Source: Odoribacter sp.
Lineage (GTDB): Bacteria > Bacteroidota > Bacteroidia > Bacteroidales > Prolixibacteraceae
Direction of reading: 5' to 3'
Assembly (NCBI GenBank): GCA_013824715.1
Contig: PNOH01000011.1
Location: 1 to 64,000 of the forward strand
DNA: 64,000 bases
The position numbers and the translations under genes were made by a program. The notes under the pieces were generated by a model. It was given only the letters and a program-made list of their open reading frames with translations. It was not told where the DNA came from and did no database searches. Positions 44,582-52,812 of the stretch are shown here, piece by piece (the stretch's first letter is position 1; every line of letters begins with the position of its first letter).

Positions 44582-45487
44582 TTATTTCACCGCTTTATTA
44601 ATCTGTTTTTCACTCAGTTCTCCCTTAAATACCAGTAATGAATATTTCAGTACCAAAGGTTGGTCATGCGGAATTGCAACAGATTTTCGTCCCGGGAACG
44701 CTGCATTTTGCATACTGGCCTTTTTCCTGAGAATCCAACTTTCGGCTGGTGATGGATTTTGTGGATTACTCCAAATCACTACCCCACCCTTTTTGCCTCC
44801 TTCCAGAAATGAACCTGAAATTTTCATCGAACTTCCAGCTACAATAGCAGTATTGGTGGGTTCAATCAAACCGGTTTCGCTCGTAAATCTGACATCCTCA
44901 GGCAAGTTCAGGCGAACAGAAAAGCCACTGTAGCCTTTTTCGTCATCCGAACCGCCAATGGATAAACGATCAGTCAAGGCTAACAGTTTAATTTGAAAAT
45001 CAAAACGGCGGTGGTTTCCTGATTTCGGGTAAAGGATGATCCGGGTTTCCTCGCGCAGGTATGCCTCTGCCCCATTTTTCCACAAAGGCGATTTCCAGTC
45101 AACCGAAGTCATTATATAGCCATTTCCTTTGCTCTGCTTAAATTCAAAATTGTTCACCTTTTGCTGAAAGTTTTTCAATTCCCAGCCATCCGAAACCGAT
45201 TGGCCGTCAATTAAAATCTGGTGCCAGGCCCAAAAAATACCGCGATGGTGAAGGTGATCAGCAGGAAAATCCTCAGTTAAACGTGTTCCATCAGGGCCAA
45301 ATAGCGGGTGGATGTAATTGCACCGGCTATACTCCCCGTCTTTATCTTTCGGACTTTTTTGATAAAAAAACAGGCTGTCTTTCCCTTCCAAAAAAAGAAA
45401 ACCTTCATCTTTTACCACTATGTTGATCTGGGCTTGTCCAGCAAACGACAGACCTATCAGGAGAAAAACAGTTATTGGCTTAAGCAT
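44582..45487 (-). CDS. PmoA-like (DUF6807) secreted protein
   Basis: 301 aa. The signal peptide ends LSFAGQAQ. CNYIHPLFGPDGTRLTEDFP and DHLHHRGIFWAWHQI near residues 57-90 are the DUF6807/PmoA hallmark (histidine-rich), followed by a beta-sandwich-like body with FSVRLNLPEDVRF. Common in Bacteroidota sugar loci next to Gfo/Idh/MocA and DUF1080 genes. Function is not established. Last of three leftward genes here, after an interval of 126 bp from the oxidoreductase. Confidence 0.8.
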   Translation of the reverse strand: MLKPITVFLLIGLSFAGQAQINIVVKDEGFLFLEGKDSLFFYQKSPKDKDGEYSRCNYIHPLFGPDGTRLTEDFPADHLHHRGIFWAWHQILIDGQSVSDGWELKNFQQKVNNFEFKQSKGNGYIMTSVDWKSPLWKNGAEAYLREETRIILYPKSGNHRRFDFQIKLLALTDRLSIGGSDDEKGYSGFSVRLNLPEDVRFTSETGLIEPTNTAIVAGSSMKISGSFLEGGKKGGVVIWSNPQNPSPAESWILRKKASMQNAAFPGRKSVAIPHDQPLVLKYSLLVFKGELSEKQINKAVK

Positions 45488-45613
45488 TGAGTTAGTTTAA
45501 TTAAGCTTTATGAAAAATATTAAAAAACAAAACTCCCCGAAGAATTTCCAGAGAGTTTGCTGTTATGCAGCAGCAGCTTTTCATTTGACTGACCACTGCG
45601 ACTGGCCACTTGT

Positions 45614-46960
45614 TTATAGCTTCGGCTCCCATCCTTTTTGGTATTCACGATCCCAAAGTTTCATTCCGTCTTTATCCAAAATCCGGCCAGTTTCGGTGTT
45701 AACCTTGTACGATTTGTTGATACGGTACGAAATATTGGCATAATGGGTCAGCATTTGGGTGATAGCGCCCTCTTCTATTGGCGAATTCAGTTTGGTTTCT
45801 GTGCCACGGATCACATTGAAGAAGTTGGCTACGTGACCGTCGGTCATATCGCCACCTCCACCTAAAGCAGTGCCGGCCTCGCTTCCCGACGATTTGCTGT
45901 CTTTAATTTTTTTGCCGCTACGATCGAAAAGTGTGTAACCTTCACGATTTACAAAAACACTTCCCTCGCTTCCGTAGATGATGGTACCCCGATCTGATCC
46001 ATAAGTTTTATGCCCGTTACGGCTTTTCCCGTCCCATTTGATAATTTTATTTCCGGGGAAACGGAAAGTAGCGTCCATCGTGTCGTACATTTCCCAGCCA
46101 TCATTCAGAAAGTGGCGTTTGGCGGCTTCAACATCAACTTGTTCAGGATAGTTAACCTGAAGCGCCCAACGGGCAATGTCCAACTCATGCGTTGCATTAT
46201 TTCCGGTTTCGGCCGTTCCCCAGTTCCAGCCGTACCAGTGCCAGTTATAATCCCAGATGTCGTGCATATATTCCTGGTGCGGGGCCGGGCCCTGCCAAAG
46301 GTTCCAATCCAGGCCTTCCGGAACCGGAGCTTTTTTAGGGACCGGGCTTTCGCCACGGGTATTGGCGTAAAAAGCGACCGCTTTATAAGCATCGCCAATC
46401 ACACCTTTGTGTATTTCAGCAATAATTTCCTGCGATTCTTTTGACGAACGTTGCTGGTTTCCCATCTGCACAACCTTTCCGTATTTTTTTGTAAAGGCAA
46501 CCAGTAATTCACCTTCACGCGGATTGTGGCTGCAAGGTTTTTCAATATACACATGTTTGCCGGCATTCATTGCCATCCAGGTACCCGGAGCATGCCAGTG
46601 GTCGGGAGCTGCATTAAAAATTGCATCAACGCCCTGATCGTTCCAAACTTCGTGAATGTCGCTCACCAAAGTTGCTTTACCTGAAATTTTACCATTCAGG
46701 TCCTTGCCCACTTTATCGCGTTGCTTTTTCATCACATCGCAGATGTAGGCAACATCCACATTATTTTTTTTGTCCTGAAGTGCAGCATAATAAGCGCTTA
46801 CCCTGCGGCCACAGCCCATCAGTGCAACATTGAGGCGATCGTTTGCGCCAACAATCCTTGAATAACTTTTTGCAGTAAAACCAGAAGCCATTCCTCCAAA
46901 AGCAACTCCGGCAGTTCCTACTGCCACATTCCGTAAAAATTCACGACGATTTGAACCCAT
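45614..46960 (-). CDS. Tat-exported Gfo/Idh/MocA oxidoreductase
   Basis: 448 aa. NRREFLRNVAVGTAGVAFGG at the N-terminus is a twin-arginine signal, so it is exported folded with its cofactor. LNVALMGCGRRVSAYY near residue 42 binds NAD, VYIEKPCSHNPREGE has EKP, and WNWGTAETGNNATHELDIAR carries the catalytic region. Such exported enzymes are linked to oxidation of sugars (often at C3) in the periplasm. The gene follows the tandem DUF1080 gene by 18 nt, implying a joint pathway. Confidence 0.9.
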   Translation of the reverse strand: MGSNRREFLRNVAVGTAGVAFGGMASGFTAKSYSRIVGANDRLNVALMGCGRRVSAYYAALQDKKNNVDVAYICDVMKKQRDKVGKDLNGKISGKATLVSDIHEVWNDQGVDAIFNAAPDHWHAPGTWMAMNAGKHVYIEKPCSHNPREGELLVAFTKKYGKVVQMGNQQRSSKESQEIIAEIHKGVIGDAYKAVAFYANTRGESPVPKKAPVPEGLDWNLWQGPAPHQEYMHDIWDYNWHWYGWNWGTAETGNNATHELDIARWALQVNYPEQVDVEAAKRHFLNDGWEMYDTMDATFRFPGNKIIKWDGKSRNGHKTYGSDRGTIIYGSEGSVFVNREGYTLFDRSGKKIKDSKSSGSEAGTALGGGGDMTDGHVANFFNVIRGTETKLNSPIEEGAITQMLTHYANISYRINKSYKVNTETGRILDKDGMKLWDREYQKGWEPKL

Positions 46961-46978
46961 AATATTTTGATTTAGTTT

Positions 46979-48325
46979 TTAAAGTTTCCTGATTTTTAAA
47001 CTTCTGAATTTAACCTGATCATTATGGTACTGAAGCAAGATCGGGGCTTCTTTTACCATGCCGAATTTTTCAAATTCAGCATATTTACTGCGGGCAACAA
47101 GTGCTTTGTAAATATTCGAACCCCGAACATATTCAACCACTTTCATTCCGTTTAACCAGTGTTCAACGCGATTGTCGGGATAAACCACAATGCGGCCAAT
47201 GTTCCACTCACCGGCAGGTTTCACAAAACGGTCCTGTTTATCAGCCGGAATCAGGTCGTACAGCGAAGCCATGGTACGGTTTCCTGCTGCTCCCATTTTG
47301 GCGTCTGCATGTTTTTTATCATCCAAAACCTGATATTCGAGCCCGATGGAAGGACCGCCATTTCCGGTAAAATATTTCACGCCGCTGTTGGCGCCTTCTG
47401 CAAAATTAAATTCGAACTGGAAATCAAAAGCCGAAAATTTTTCATCCGAAACGATATCGGTTCCCTTAACTGGCTTTTCTTTTGTATTTGCTATAGCGAT
47501 CAGAGTTCCATCTTCTGCTTTCCAACCTTCAGCAGGGAATATTTCCTTTCCGGCAGCTTTCCATCCTGAAGTTGTTTTTCCATCGAAAAGCATTTTCCAT
47601 TCTTGTTCTTTTTCTGCCTGACAGAGTGTGTTGGGCAATAAATTCACCACAAAAACATCCGCCGTTTCGGTTGCTTTCAGATTGGTAGTTTTTATTCGGA
47701 TATTTTTCCAGCGTATTTGCTTTCCGGGTTGAACATCTTTACCGATGGCATGAACCTGAAGGGCAATTAAACCACTTGGGGTCATATCGTCGAGCACATA
47801 AGCAACCGGAACCCCGTTTATCCAGGTGCGGATGCTGCTTCCCACACACTCGATGCGGTAATGGTTCCACTCGCCACCTCCCAATTTAAAAGCAGGTTTG
47901 GCTGCAGGATTTAATTCGCCGGTGTAAAGCCAGCCACGGCGGGCTTCGTCGTAAATTCCACCACTCCATGCACGGGCTGAAGGATCAACCTCGCACTGGT
48001 AACCATGCACACGGCCATTCATTACTTCAGGCTTACTGATACTTCGGAACTGAATTCCTGAATTCATCTCATTGGCAACCAGCAAATCGAGTTCGAGGAT
48101 AAAATCACCGAAATCTTTATCAGTAGCCAGAAATGAATTGGGAGTATTCGAAACGGTTGTGCCAACAATTTCACCTTTTTCAACATGATATTTGGCCTGA
48201 CCATTGAGCTGATGCCAGCCAGTTAAATCCTTACCATTAAAAAGGGATACCCAGCCGTCGTTCTTTTTTGCTGAAACGGTTGAAACAAACAACAGGAACG
48301 CAAGTAGAATTTGAATTTTTCTCAT
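46979..48325 (-). CDS. Tandem DUF1080 (3-keto-glycoside-processing) protein
   Basis: About 448 aa from the ATG at 48325 (MRKIQILLAFLLFVSTVSA); the frame extends 33 codons further without a signal peptide. Two consecutive DUF1080 lectin-like sandwich domains: the first (about 22-215) WVSLFNGKDLTGWHQ, NSGIQFRS, GWLYTGELNPAAKPAFKLGG; the second (about 230-447) WKMLFDGKTTSGWKA, NSGVKYFTG, GEWNIGRIVVYPD. DUF1080 proteins are known 3-keto-disaccharide hydrolases/lyases. Adjacent to a Tat-exported dehydrogenase, it is likely the cleavage step for oxidised glycosides in the periplasm. Two domains in one chain may handle two linkages. Confidence 0.88.
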   Translation of the reverse strand: MRKIQILLAFLLFVSTVSAKKNDGWVSLFNGKDLTGWHQLNGQAKYHVEKGEIVGTTVSNTPNSFLATDKDFGDFILELDLLVANEMNSGIQFRSISKPEVMNGRVHGYQCEVDPSARAWSGGIYDEARRGWLYTGELNPAAKPAFKLGGGEWNHYRIECVGSSIRTWINGVPVAYVLDDMTPSGLIALQVHAIGKDVQPGKQIRWKNIRIKTTNLKATETADVFVVNLLPNTLCQAEKEQEWKMLFDGKTTSGWKAAGKEIFPAEGWKAEDGTLIAIANTKEKPVKGTDIVSDEKFSAFDFQFEFNFAEGANSGVKYFTGNGGPSIGLEYQVLDDKKHADAKMGAAGNRTMASLYDLIPADKQDRFVKPAGEWNIGRIVVYPDNRVEHWLNGMKVVEYVRGSNIYKALVARSKYAEFEKFGMVKEAPILLQYHNDQVKFRSLKIRKL

Positions 48326-48701
48326 GAGGTTTTTTGGTTTATGATTAAAATAAGATATTCCGTGTGCGGTAACGGAAACAAAAATAGATATTTTTATGAA
48401 TTTTATTTCAATGTTCTTGAACACAAAGTTGCCTTTTGATTAAGATAAAGTGTATAATGCGAATCAAGAGTTGAAAATATAAGTATAATAATGCCGAAGG
48501 CATCATAGGATTATAGCCAATTAGGATCAAAAAGAGTTAAAATGCCGAAGGCATGACAGATTAATGCCACCACTTCGTGGTTTAAGACAGCTTGCTCCAA
48601 CATTTTCTATAATCATTACAACCTTTCAGGTTTAAAAATCCAACACTTGATTCGCATGTATAATACTTTTTTACTTTTGCCTTTTTACTTTTTCAGATTT
48701 C
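48326..48701. repeat. Gene-free stretch with ATGCCGAAGGCAT palindromes
   Basis: ATGCCGAAGGCAT occurs at 48491-48503 and 48542-48554, each a perfect short palindrome, followed by CCACCACTTCGTGGTT (48574-48589) as a third. These are intergenic hairpin repeats of a REP type. No gene or clear promoter seen between the divergent DUF1080 and symporter genes. Confidence 0.6.
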
Positions 48702-50087
48702 ATGAAGATTACCATCCTGATCGTTTACGCGTTAATCTTATTCCTGATCGGAATTTATTCGTACCTGAAAATCAAAACTCCATTCGACTATTTCCTTGCC
48801 GGGAAAAAAACCGGGGTTTGGCAAATTTCGGGCAGTTTACTCGCCACCATTCTGGGTGGATCGGCCATTCTGGGAACCATTGGATTGAGCGAAAGCCAGT
48901 CGTGGGCCTCGGCCTGGTACATTCTGGCGGCCAGTTTGGGATTGTTCGGACTTTTACCCATCGTCAGAAAAGTATATAAACAGGGAAAATTCACTCTGCC
49001 CGAACTGATTGGTCAATATTACGGAGAACCGGCCCGGAAAGTCACTTCGCTGATTATTCCGGTTGCCTGGCTTGGAATTGTAGCAGCCCAGATCATTGCA
49101 GGATCTCAAATTCTGGTCAGCTTTTTCGATACAACTTACACCACAGGAGTATTGCTTACAGGTGTGGTCTTTATCGTGTACACCTATATCGGTGGACAGG
49201 TTTCTGTCATGAAAACGGATTTGTTTCAGGCTTTTTTCATATTGGCTGGCGTTGTATTAACAGCCTTGCTGATTCCTTCAGCGAACATTTCAAAAATACC
49301 GGCTTTCACCGAAAACTTCCCGTTTAACGCTCAGTATTCGCCTTTCGATTTATTTATCATGATTTTGACATTCTCAAGTACATTTGTTGTTGGCCCCGAT
49401 ATTTATTCGCGTGTTTTTTGCGCCAAAGATTCGAAAACTGCTTTCCGGAGTGTTTTGATTGTTGCCCTGATCCTGATTCCGTTTGCATTTGTTCTGTCGT
49501 ATGTCGGTATTTATGCTGCAACATTTCATTCCGGTGCACAAAACAGCTCGGCCCTGGTCAATCTTGCAGATGTCTATTTACCTGAATGGGCTTCGGGTAT
49601 TCTGGTGGCAGCATTGATCTCAGCGGTTCTTTCAACAGCTTCCACAACCCTGCTAACGGCTTCCATGATTTTAAGCGAACTTTTTCACAAAGACATCAAC
49701 AATCAAAAATCGTTCAAACAAACCAAACTGTTTCTTATTGCCGTTGGAGTTTTAAGTATGCTCATTTCACTGAAGGTCACCTCAATTGTTTCATCGCTTT
49801 TGCTGGCGCTTTCGTTTTATTCGGGGGCATTTATTATTCCGATGGTCGCGGCGCTTTTCAACCTTCCGTACAACAAACGTTTCAGTATAGCTGCCATGCT
49901 TACCGGAGGAATTTTTGCTCTTTCCGGAAAACTGTTGATGACTTTTAATCATCCTGAAATCGGTTCTGTTATTCTGATTTTAGGATTTGCGTTGAATGCA
50001 CTATTGATTTTTTTACCTTTCCGTAAAAATATAGTCATCAGTCAATTGGAAAAGGAAAAAGAGAATAGAGAAAAGAGGAACAGATGA
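48702..50087 (+). CDS. Sodium:solute symporter (SSS family)
   Basis: 461 aa with about 12-13 membrane helices. Sodium-coupled uptake. FDYFLAGKKTGVWQISGSLL and GGSAILGTIG near residues 27-60 are the SSS N-terminal signature; TYIGGQVSVMKTDLFQ near 155 is the conserved loop (like 'GGMxAVxxTDxxQ'). LISAVLSTASTTLLTASMIL near 310 holds the sodium-binding serine/threonines. Substrate unknown; the setting favours a sugar or sugar derivative released by the DUF1080 system. Divergent from the DUF1080 gene. Confidence 0.88.
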   Translation: MKITILIVYALILFLIGIYSYLKIKTPFDYFLAGKKTGVWQISGSLLATILGGSAILGTIGLSESQSWASAWYILAASLGLFGLLPIVRKVYKQGKFTLPELIGQYYGEPARKVTSLIIPVAWLGIVAAQIIAGSQILVSFFDTTYTTGVLLTGVVFIVYTYIGGQVSVMKTDLFQAFFILAGVVLTALLIPSANISKIPAFTENFPFNAQYSPFDLFIMILTFSSTFVVGPDIYSRVFCAKDSKTAFRSVLIVALILIPFAFVLSYVGIYAATFHSGAQNSSALVNLADVYLPEWASGILVAALISAVLSTASTTLLTASMILSELFHKDINNQKSFKQTKLFLIAVGVLSMLISLKVTSIVSSLLLALSFYSGAFIIPMVAALFNLPYNKRFSIAAMLTGGIFALSGKLLMTFNHPEIGSVILILGFALNALLIFLPFRKNIVISQLEKEKENREKRNR

Positions 50088-50118
50088 ATATAGCACGAAC
50101 TTCATTTTGGACGAAATG

Positions 50119-50405
50119 CCTGCCTGTCGGCAGCTACCGTGTACCCACATCTTTTCCAGTCTATGACGATTGATAAAACCTTATTTTTATGGGGAAACCT
50201 TAGTACAAAGCATGCTATCCAAAGACTCAAACCTTAATAAAAGGGTGTATTTTGATATAAAATAAGGTTCTAATCAGATGGTGGTTGCCGGGCTACTAAG
50301 GTTCTTCCGGGAAAATAAGGTTAAAAAATTCTGATTATCCATTTCAATCAACAGAGAGCCAAAAGTAACAGATTTGTGGGTACACGGTAGCTGTCGGCAA
50401 ACAGG
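50119..50405. mobile_element. MITE-like element with 31-bp imperfect terminal inverted repeats
   Basis: 50119-50149 and 50375-50405 are inverted repeats differing at 4 of 31 positions; the shared inner part is AGCTACCGTGTACCCACA. Inside are further inverted units built on AACCTTA/TAAGGTT (50175-50204, 50259-50269, 50293-50322). The 287-bp element has no ORF of note. It fills the gap between the symporter and the alcohol dehydrogenase (50088-50464). No clear target-site duplication is visible. A related core lies at 29601-29634. Confidence 0.6.
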
Positions 50406-50464
50406 GAATCAAGCTTCAAAAAGGTTGTTAACTTTGTGAAATAAACTTGCAAATACATCTTTCA

Positions 50465-51496
50465 ATGAAATCACTTGTTTTAGAAAAATACAATGAGTTT
50501 ACCGTACTCGAAACCGAAATTCCGGATATAAAACCCGGTTGGGTATTGGTCAAAGTTGAAGCCTGCGGCATTTGTGGGAGCGATGTTCATGGCATGGATG
50601 GCAGCACAGGAAGAAGGCAGCCACCGGTAATAATGGGGCACGAAGCTTCCGGAATTATTCATGAAATAGCGCCTGATATCTGGGGCTGGAAAATAGGAGA
50701 CCGGGTTACTTTCGACTCTACCATTTCGTGTGGCCAATGTTTTTTCTGTCAGCGGGGCGAAGTTAATTTGTGCGAAAACCGACGTGTACTTGGCGTTTCG
50801 TGCAACGAATACAGACAAAACGGAGCTTTTGCCGAATTTGTAGCCGTTCCGGCGCATATTCTTTACGAAATTCCTGAAAATATAAGTTTTGAACAGGCAG
50901 CAATGGTCGAAGCGGTTTCGATCGCTGTTCATGCCACTTCCATCAGTTCAGTAAAAGCAAATGATACGGCCGTTGTGATTGGCTGTGGAATGATTGGGTT
51001 GCTATGCATTCAGGCCTTAAAAGCTGCCGGCTGTGCAAGGGTGATCGCTATCGATCAGTTGGATGAAAAGCTTGAAATAGCTCATGAGTTGGGCGCCGAT
51101 CTTGCCTTTAGATCAACCGATCCGGATTTAATTCAACAGATTTTGAACGAAACTGAAGGCCGGGGTGCAGATATTACCTTCGAAGCCGTCGGAATTGAGC
51201 CAACGGTAAATCTGGCCATTGATTGCACCCGAAAAGGTGGAACTGTGACCCTGATTGGCAACCTGACCCCGGAAATCAAACTTCCGCTCCAAAAAGTAGT
51301 GACCCGTCAACTGAAACTACAAGGTTCGTGTGCTTCAGCCGGAGAATATCCACTTTGCCTGGAGATGATTGCCTCCGGAACGATAAAAGTTGACCGGATG
51401 ATCAGCAAAGTAGCGCCTTTGGAAGAGGGAAACGAATGGTTCCATAGACTTTATAACAAAGAAGCCGGATTGATGAAGGTGATTCTGAAACCTTGA
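50465..51496 (+). CDS. Zinc-dependent medium-chain alcohol/polyol dehydrogenase
   Basis: About 343 aa from the ATG at 50465 (MKSLVLEKYNEFTVLE); a further start lies six codons upstream. Catalytic zinc ligands: C in EACGICGSDVHG and the HE of MGHEASG. Structural zinc cysteines are in CGQCFFCQRGEVNLC near residue 90. NAD binding is by VIGCGMIGLLCIQALKAAG near residue 170. Family members oxidise sorbitol, galactitol, threonine or similar. It likely feeds the same sugar pathway as its neighbours. Followed 136 bp later by a Gfo/Idh/MocA gene. Confidence 0.9.
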   Translation: MKSLVLEKYNEFTVLETEIPDIKPGWVLVKVEACGICGSDVHGMDGSTGRRQPPVIMGHEASGIIHEIAPDIWGWKIGDRVTFDSTISCGQCFFCQRGEVNLCENRRVLGVSCNEYRQNGAFAEFVAVPAHILYEIPENISFEQAAMVEAVSIAVHATSISSVKANDTAVVIGCGMIGLLCIQALKAAGCARVIAIDQLDEKLEIAHELGADLAFRSTDPDLIQQILNETEGRGADITFEAVGIEPTVNLAIDCTRKGGTVTLIGNLTPEIKLPLQKVVTRQLKLQGSCASAGEYPLCLEMIASGTIKVDRMISKVAPLEEGNEWFHRLYNKEAGLMKVILKP

Positions 51497-51525
51497 ATGC
51501 AGCTTTGGTTTTTCTAATCAAATGA

Positions 51526-51558
51526 CCGTTGGCTAAAGCCAAACGGCAAAGGATACTG
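51526..51558. repeat. REP-like palindrome, second copy
   Basis: CCGTTGGCTAAAGCCAAACG with CAAAGGATACT beyond it is the inverse-orientation match of 40085-40118. The palindromic core can form a stem with a three-base loop. A TTGGAACTTGGAAC repeat follows at 51600. Confidence 0.75.
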
Positions 51559-51632
51559 TTTGAAAAACATTTATCGCTGCTCATTACTTTTTTTTTTGAA
51601 CTTGGAACTTGGAACTTTAAACTAAATACATC

Positions 51633-52751
51633 ATGCCCATCAATGTTGCCATAATCGGCTGTGCCAGGATTGCACAGATCCATGCCAAAGCCATCCTGCA
51701 AATTCCTGAATTAAGTTTTAAAGCGGTTTGGAGCCGGACTTCGGAATCGGCCCGGAAATTTGCAGAAGAGTTTGGGGTAAAAGCTTATTCATCCATTCCG
51801 GAGATGATTCAGGCAGAAAATATCCGGATGGCTATAGTCTGCAACGCACATCCCTATCATGCCGACGTGTCCATTCAGGCGATGGAAGCCGGAGCGCACG
51901 TGCTGATCGAAAAACCACTTGCATCAACGTTGCAGGATTGCGACCTGATTATTGAAGCTGCCCGAAAAACCGGACGAAAAGCCGGTGTTATCAGCCAGCG
52001 GCGCTGGTACCAGCCAATCGTGCGCATGAAAAAAGCCATTGATGAAGGTAAAATCGGAATTCCTATGCTGGGAACAATTCAAATGCTCGGTTGGCGCGAT
52101 CAGGCTTATTATGAAAGTGATGCCTGGCGCGGATCGTGGAAAATGGAAGGCGGCGGTGTGTTGGTCAACCAATCGCCCCACCAACTCGATTTGTTGCAAT
52201 GGCTCATGGGCGATATTGATGAAGTTTTTGGGTACTGGAGCAACATCAATCATCCGTACATCGAAGTGGAAGATACCGCAATTGCCATTGTCAGGTTTAA
52301 AAATGGCGGACTGGGAAATATTCTGGTCAGCAATTCACAAAAGCCTGGAATTTATGGGAAAGTTCATATTCACGGAAGTAATGGCGCCACTGTTGGCGCA
52401 CAACCTGAAGGCGGGGCCATGTTCATTGCCGGAAAAACAACCATTGCCGAACCGCCCAGACTCGATTTGTGGACCGTTCCGGGTGAAGAACACCTGATTG
52501 ACGAATGGAACAAAACCGACAGTGACGAATTCTATTCCGTTGATTCAATGACCTGGTATTTCAAACAGCAACTGGAAGATTTTAAAAATGCAATTCTGAA
52601 CAACTGTCAACCTCTGGTAACTGCCGAAGAAGGCCGAAAGACCGTTGAATTATTCACCGCAATTTACCGTTCTCAGCGGGATGGAAAACCGGTGAAATTT
52701 CCACTGAAGCCTGAAATTGAGAGGGGGGATATGGATGGGAGGATTAACTAA
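51633..52751 (+). CDS. Gfo/Idh/MocA-family oxidoreductase
   Basis: 372 aa, cytoplasmic (no signal). INVAIIGCARIAQIHAKAIL binds NAD(P); the third Gly is replaced (GCARIA). HVLIEKPLASTLQDC near residue 90 is the EKP motif, and WRGSWKMEGGGVLVNQSPHQLDLL near residue 165 bears the catalytic region with His. Resembles dehydrogenases of inositols, keto-sugars or amino-sugars. Works presumably with the upstream zinc dehydrogenase. Ends 18 nt before a hairpin. Confidence 0.88.
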   Translation: MPINVAIIGCARIAQIHAKAILQIPELSFKAVWSRTSESARKFAEEFGVKAYSSIPEMIQAENIRMAIVCNAHPYHADVSIQAMEAGAHVLIEKPLASTLQDCDLIIEAARKTGRKAGVISQRRWYQPIVRMKKAIDEGKIGIPMLGTIQMLGWRDQAYYESDAWRGSWKMEGGGVLVNQSPHQLDLLQWLMGDIDEVFGYWSNINHPYIEVEDTAIAIVRFKNGGLGNILVSNSQKPGIYGKVHIHGSNGATVGAQPEGGAMFIAGKTTIAEPPRLDLWTVPGEEHLIDEWNKTDSDEFYSVDSMTWYFKQQLEDFKNAILNNCQPLVTAEEGRKTVELFTAIYRSQRDGKPVKFPLKPEIERGDMDGRIN

Positions 52752-52769
52752 ATAAATCTGATTATTTTA

Positions 52770-52803
52770 TTCACGGGGTGACTTTGGAGTCACCCCGTGA
52801 ATA
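52770..52803. terminator. Strong hairpin between convergent genes
   Basis: ATTCACGGGGTGACT (52770-52784) and AGTCACCCCGTGAAT (52789-52803) form a perfect 15-bp stem with a TTGG loop. No clear T-run follows on either strand, but its place between converging genes fits a terminator. Confidence 0.75.
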
Positions 52804-52812
52804 TCAGTTCAA

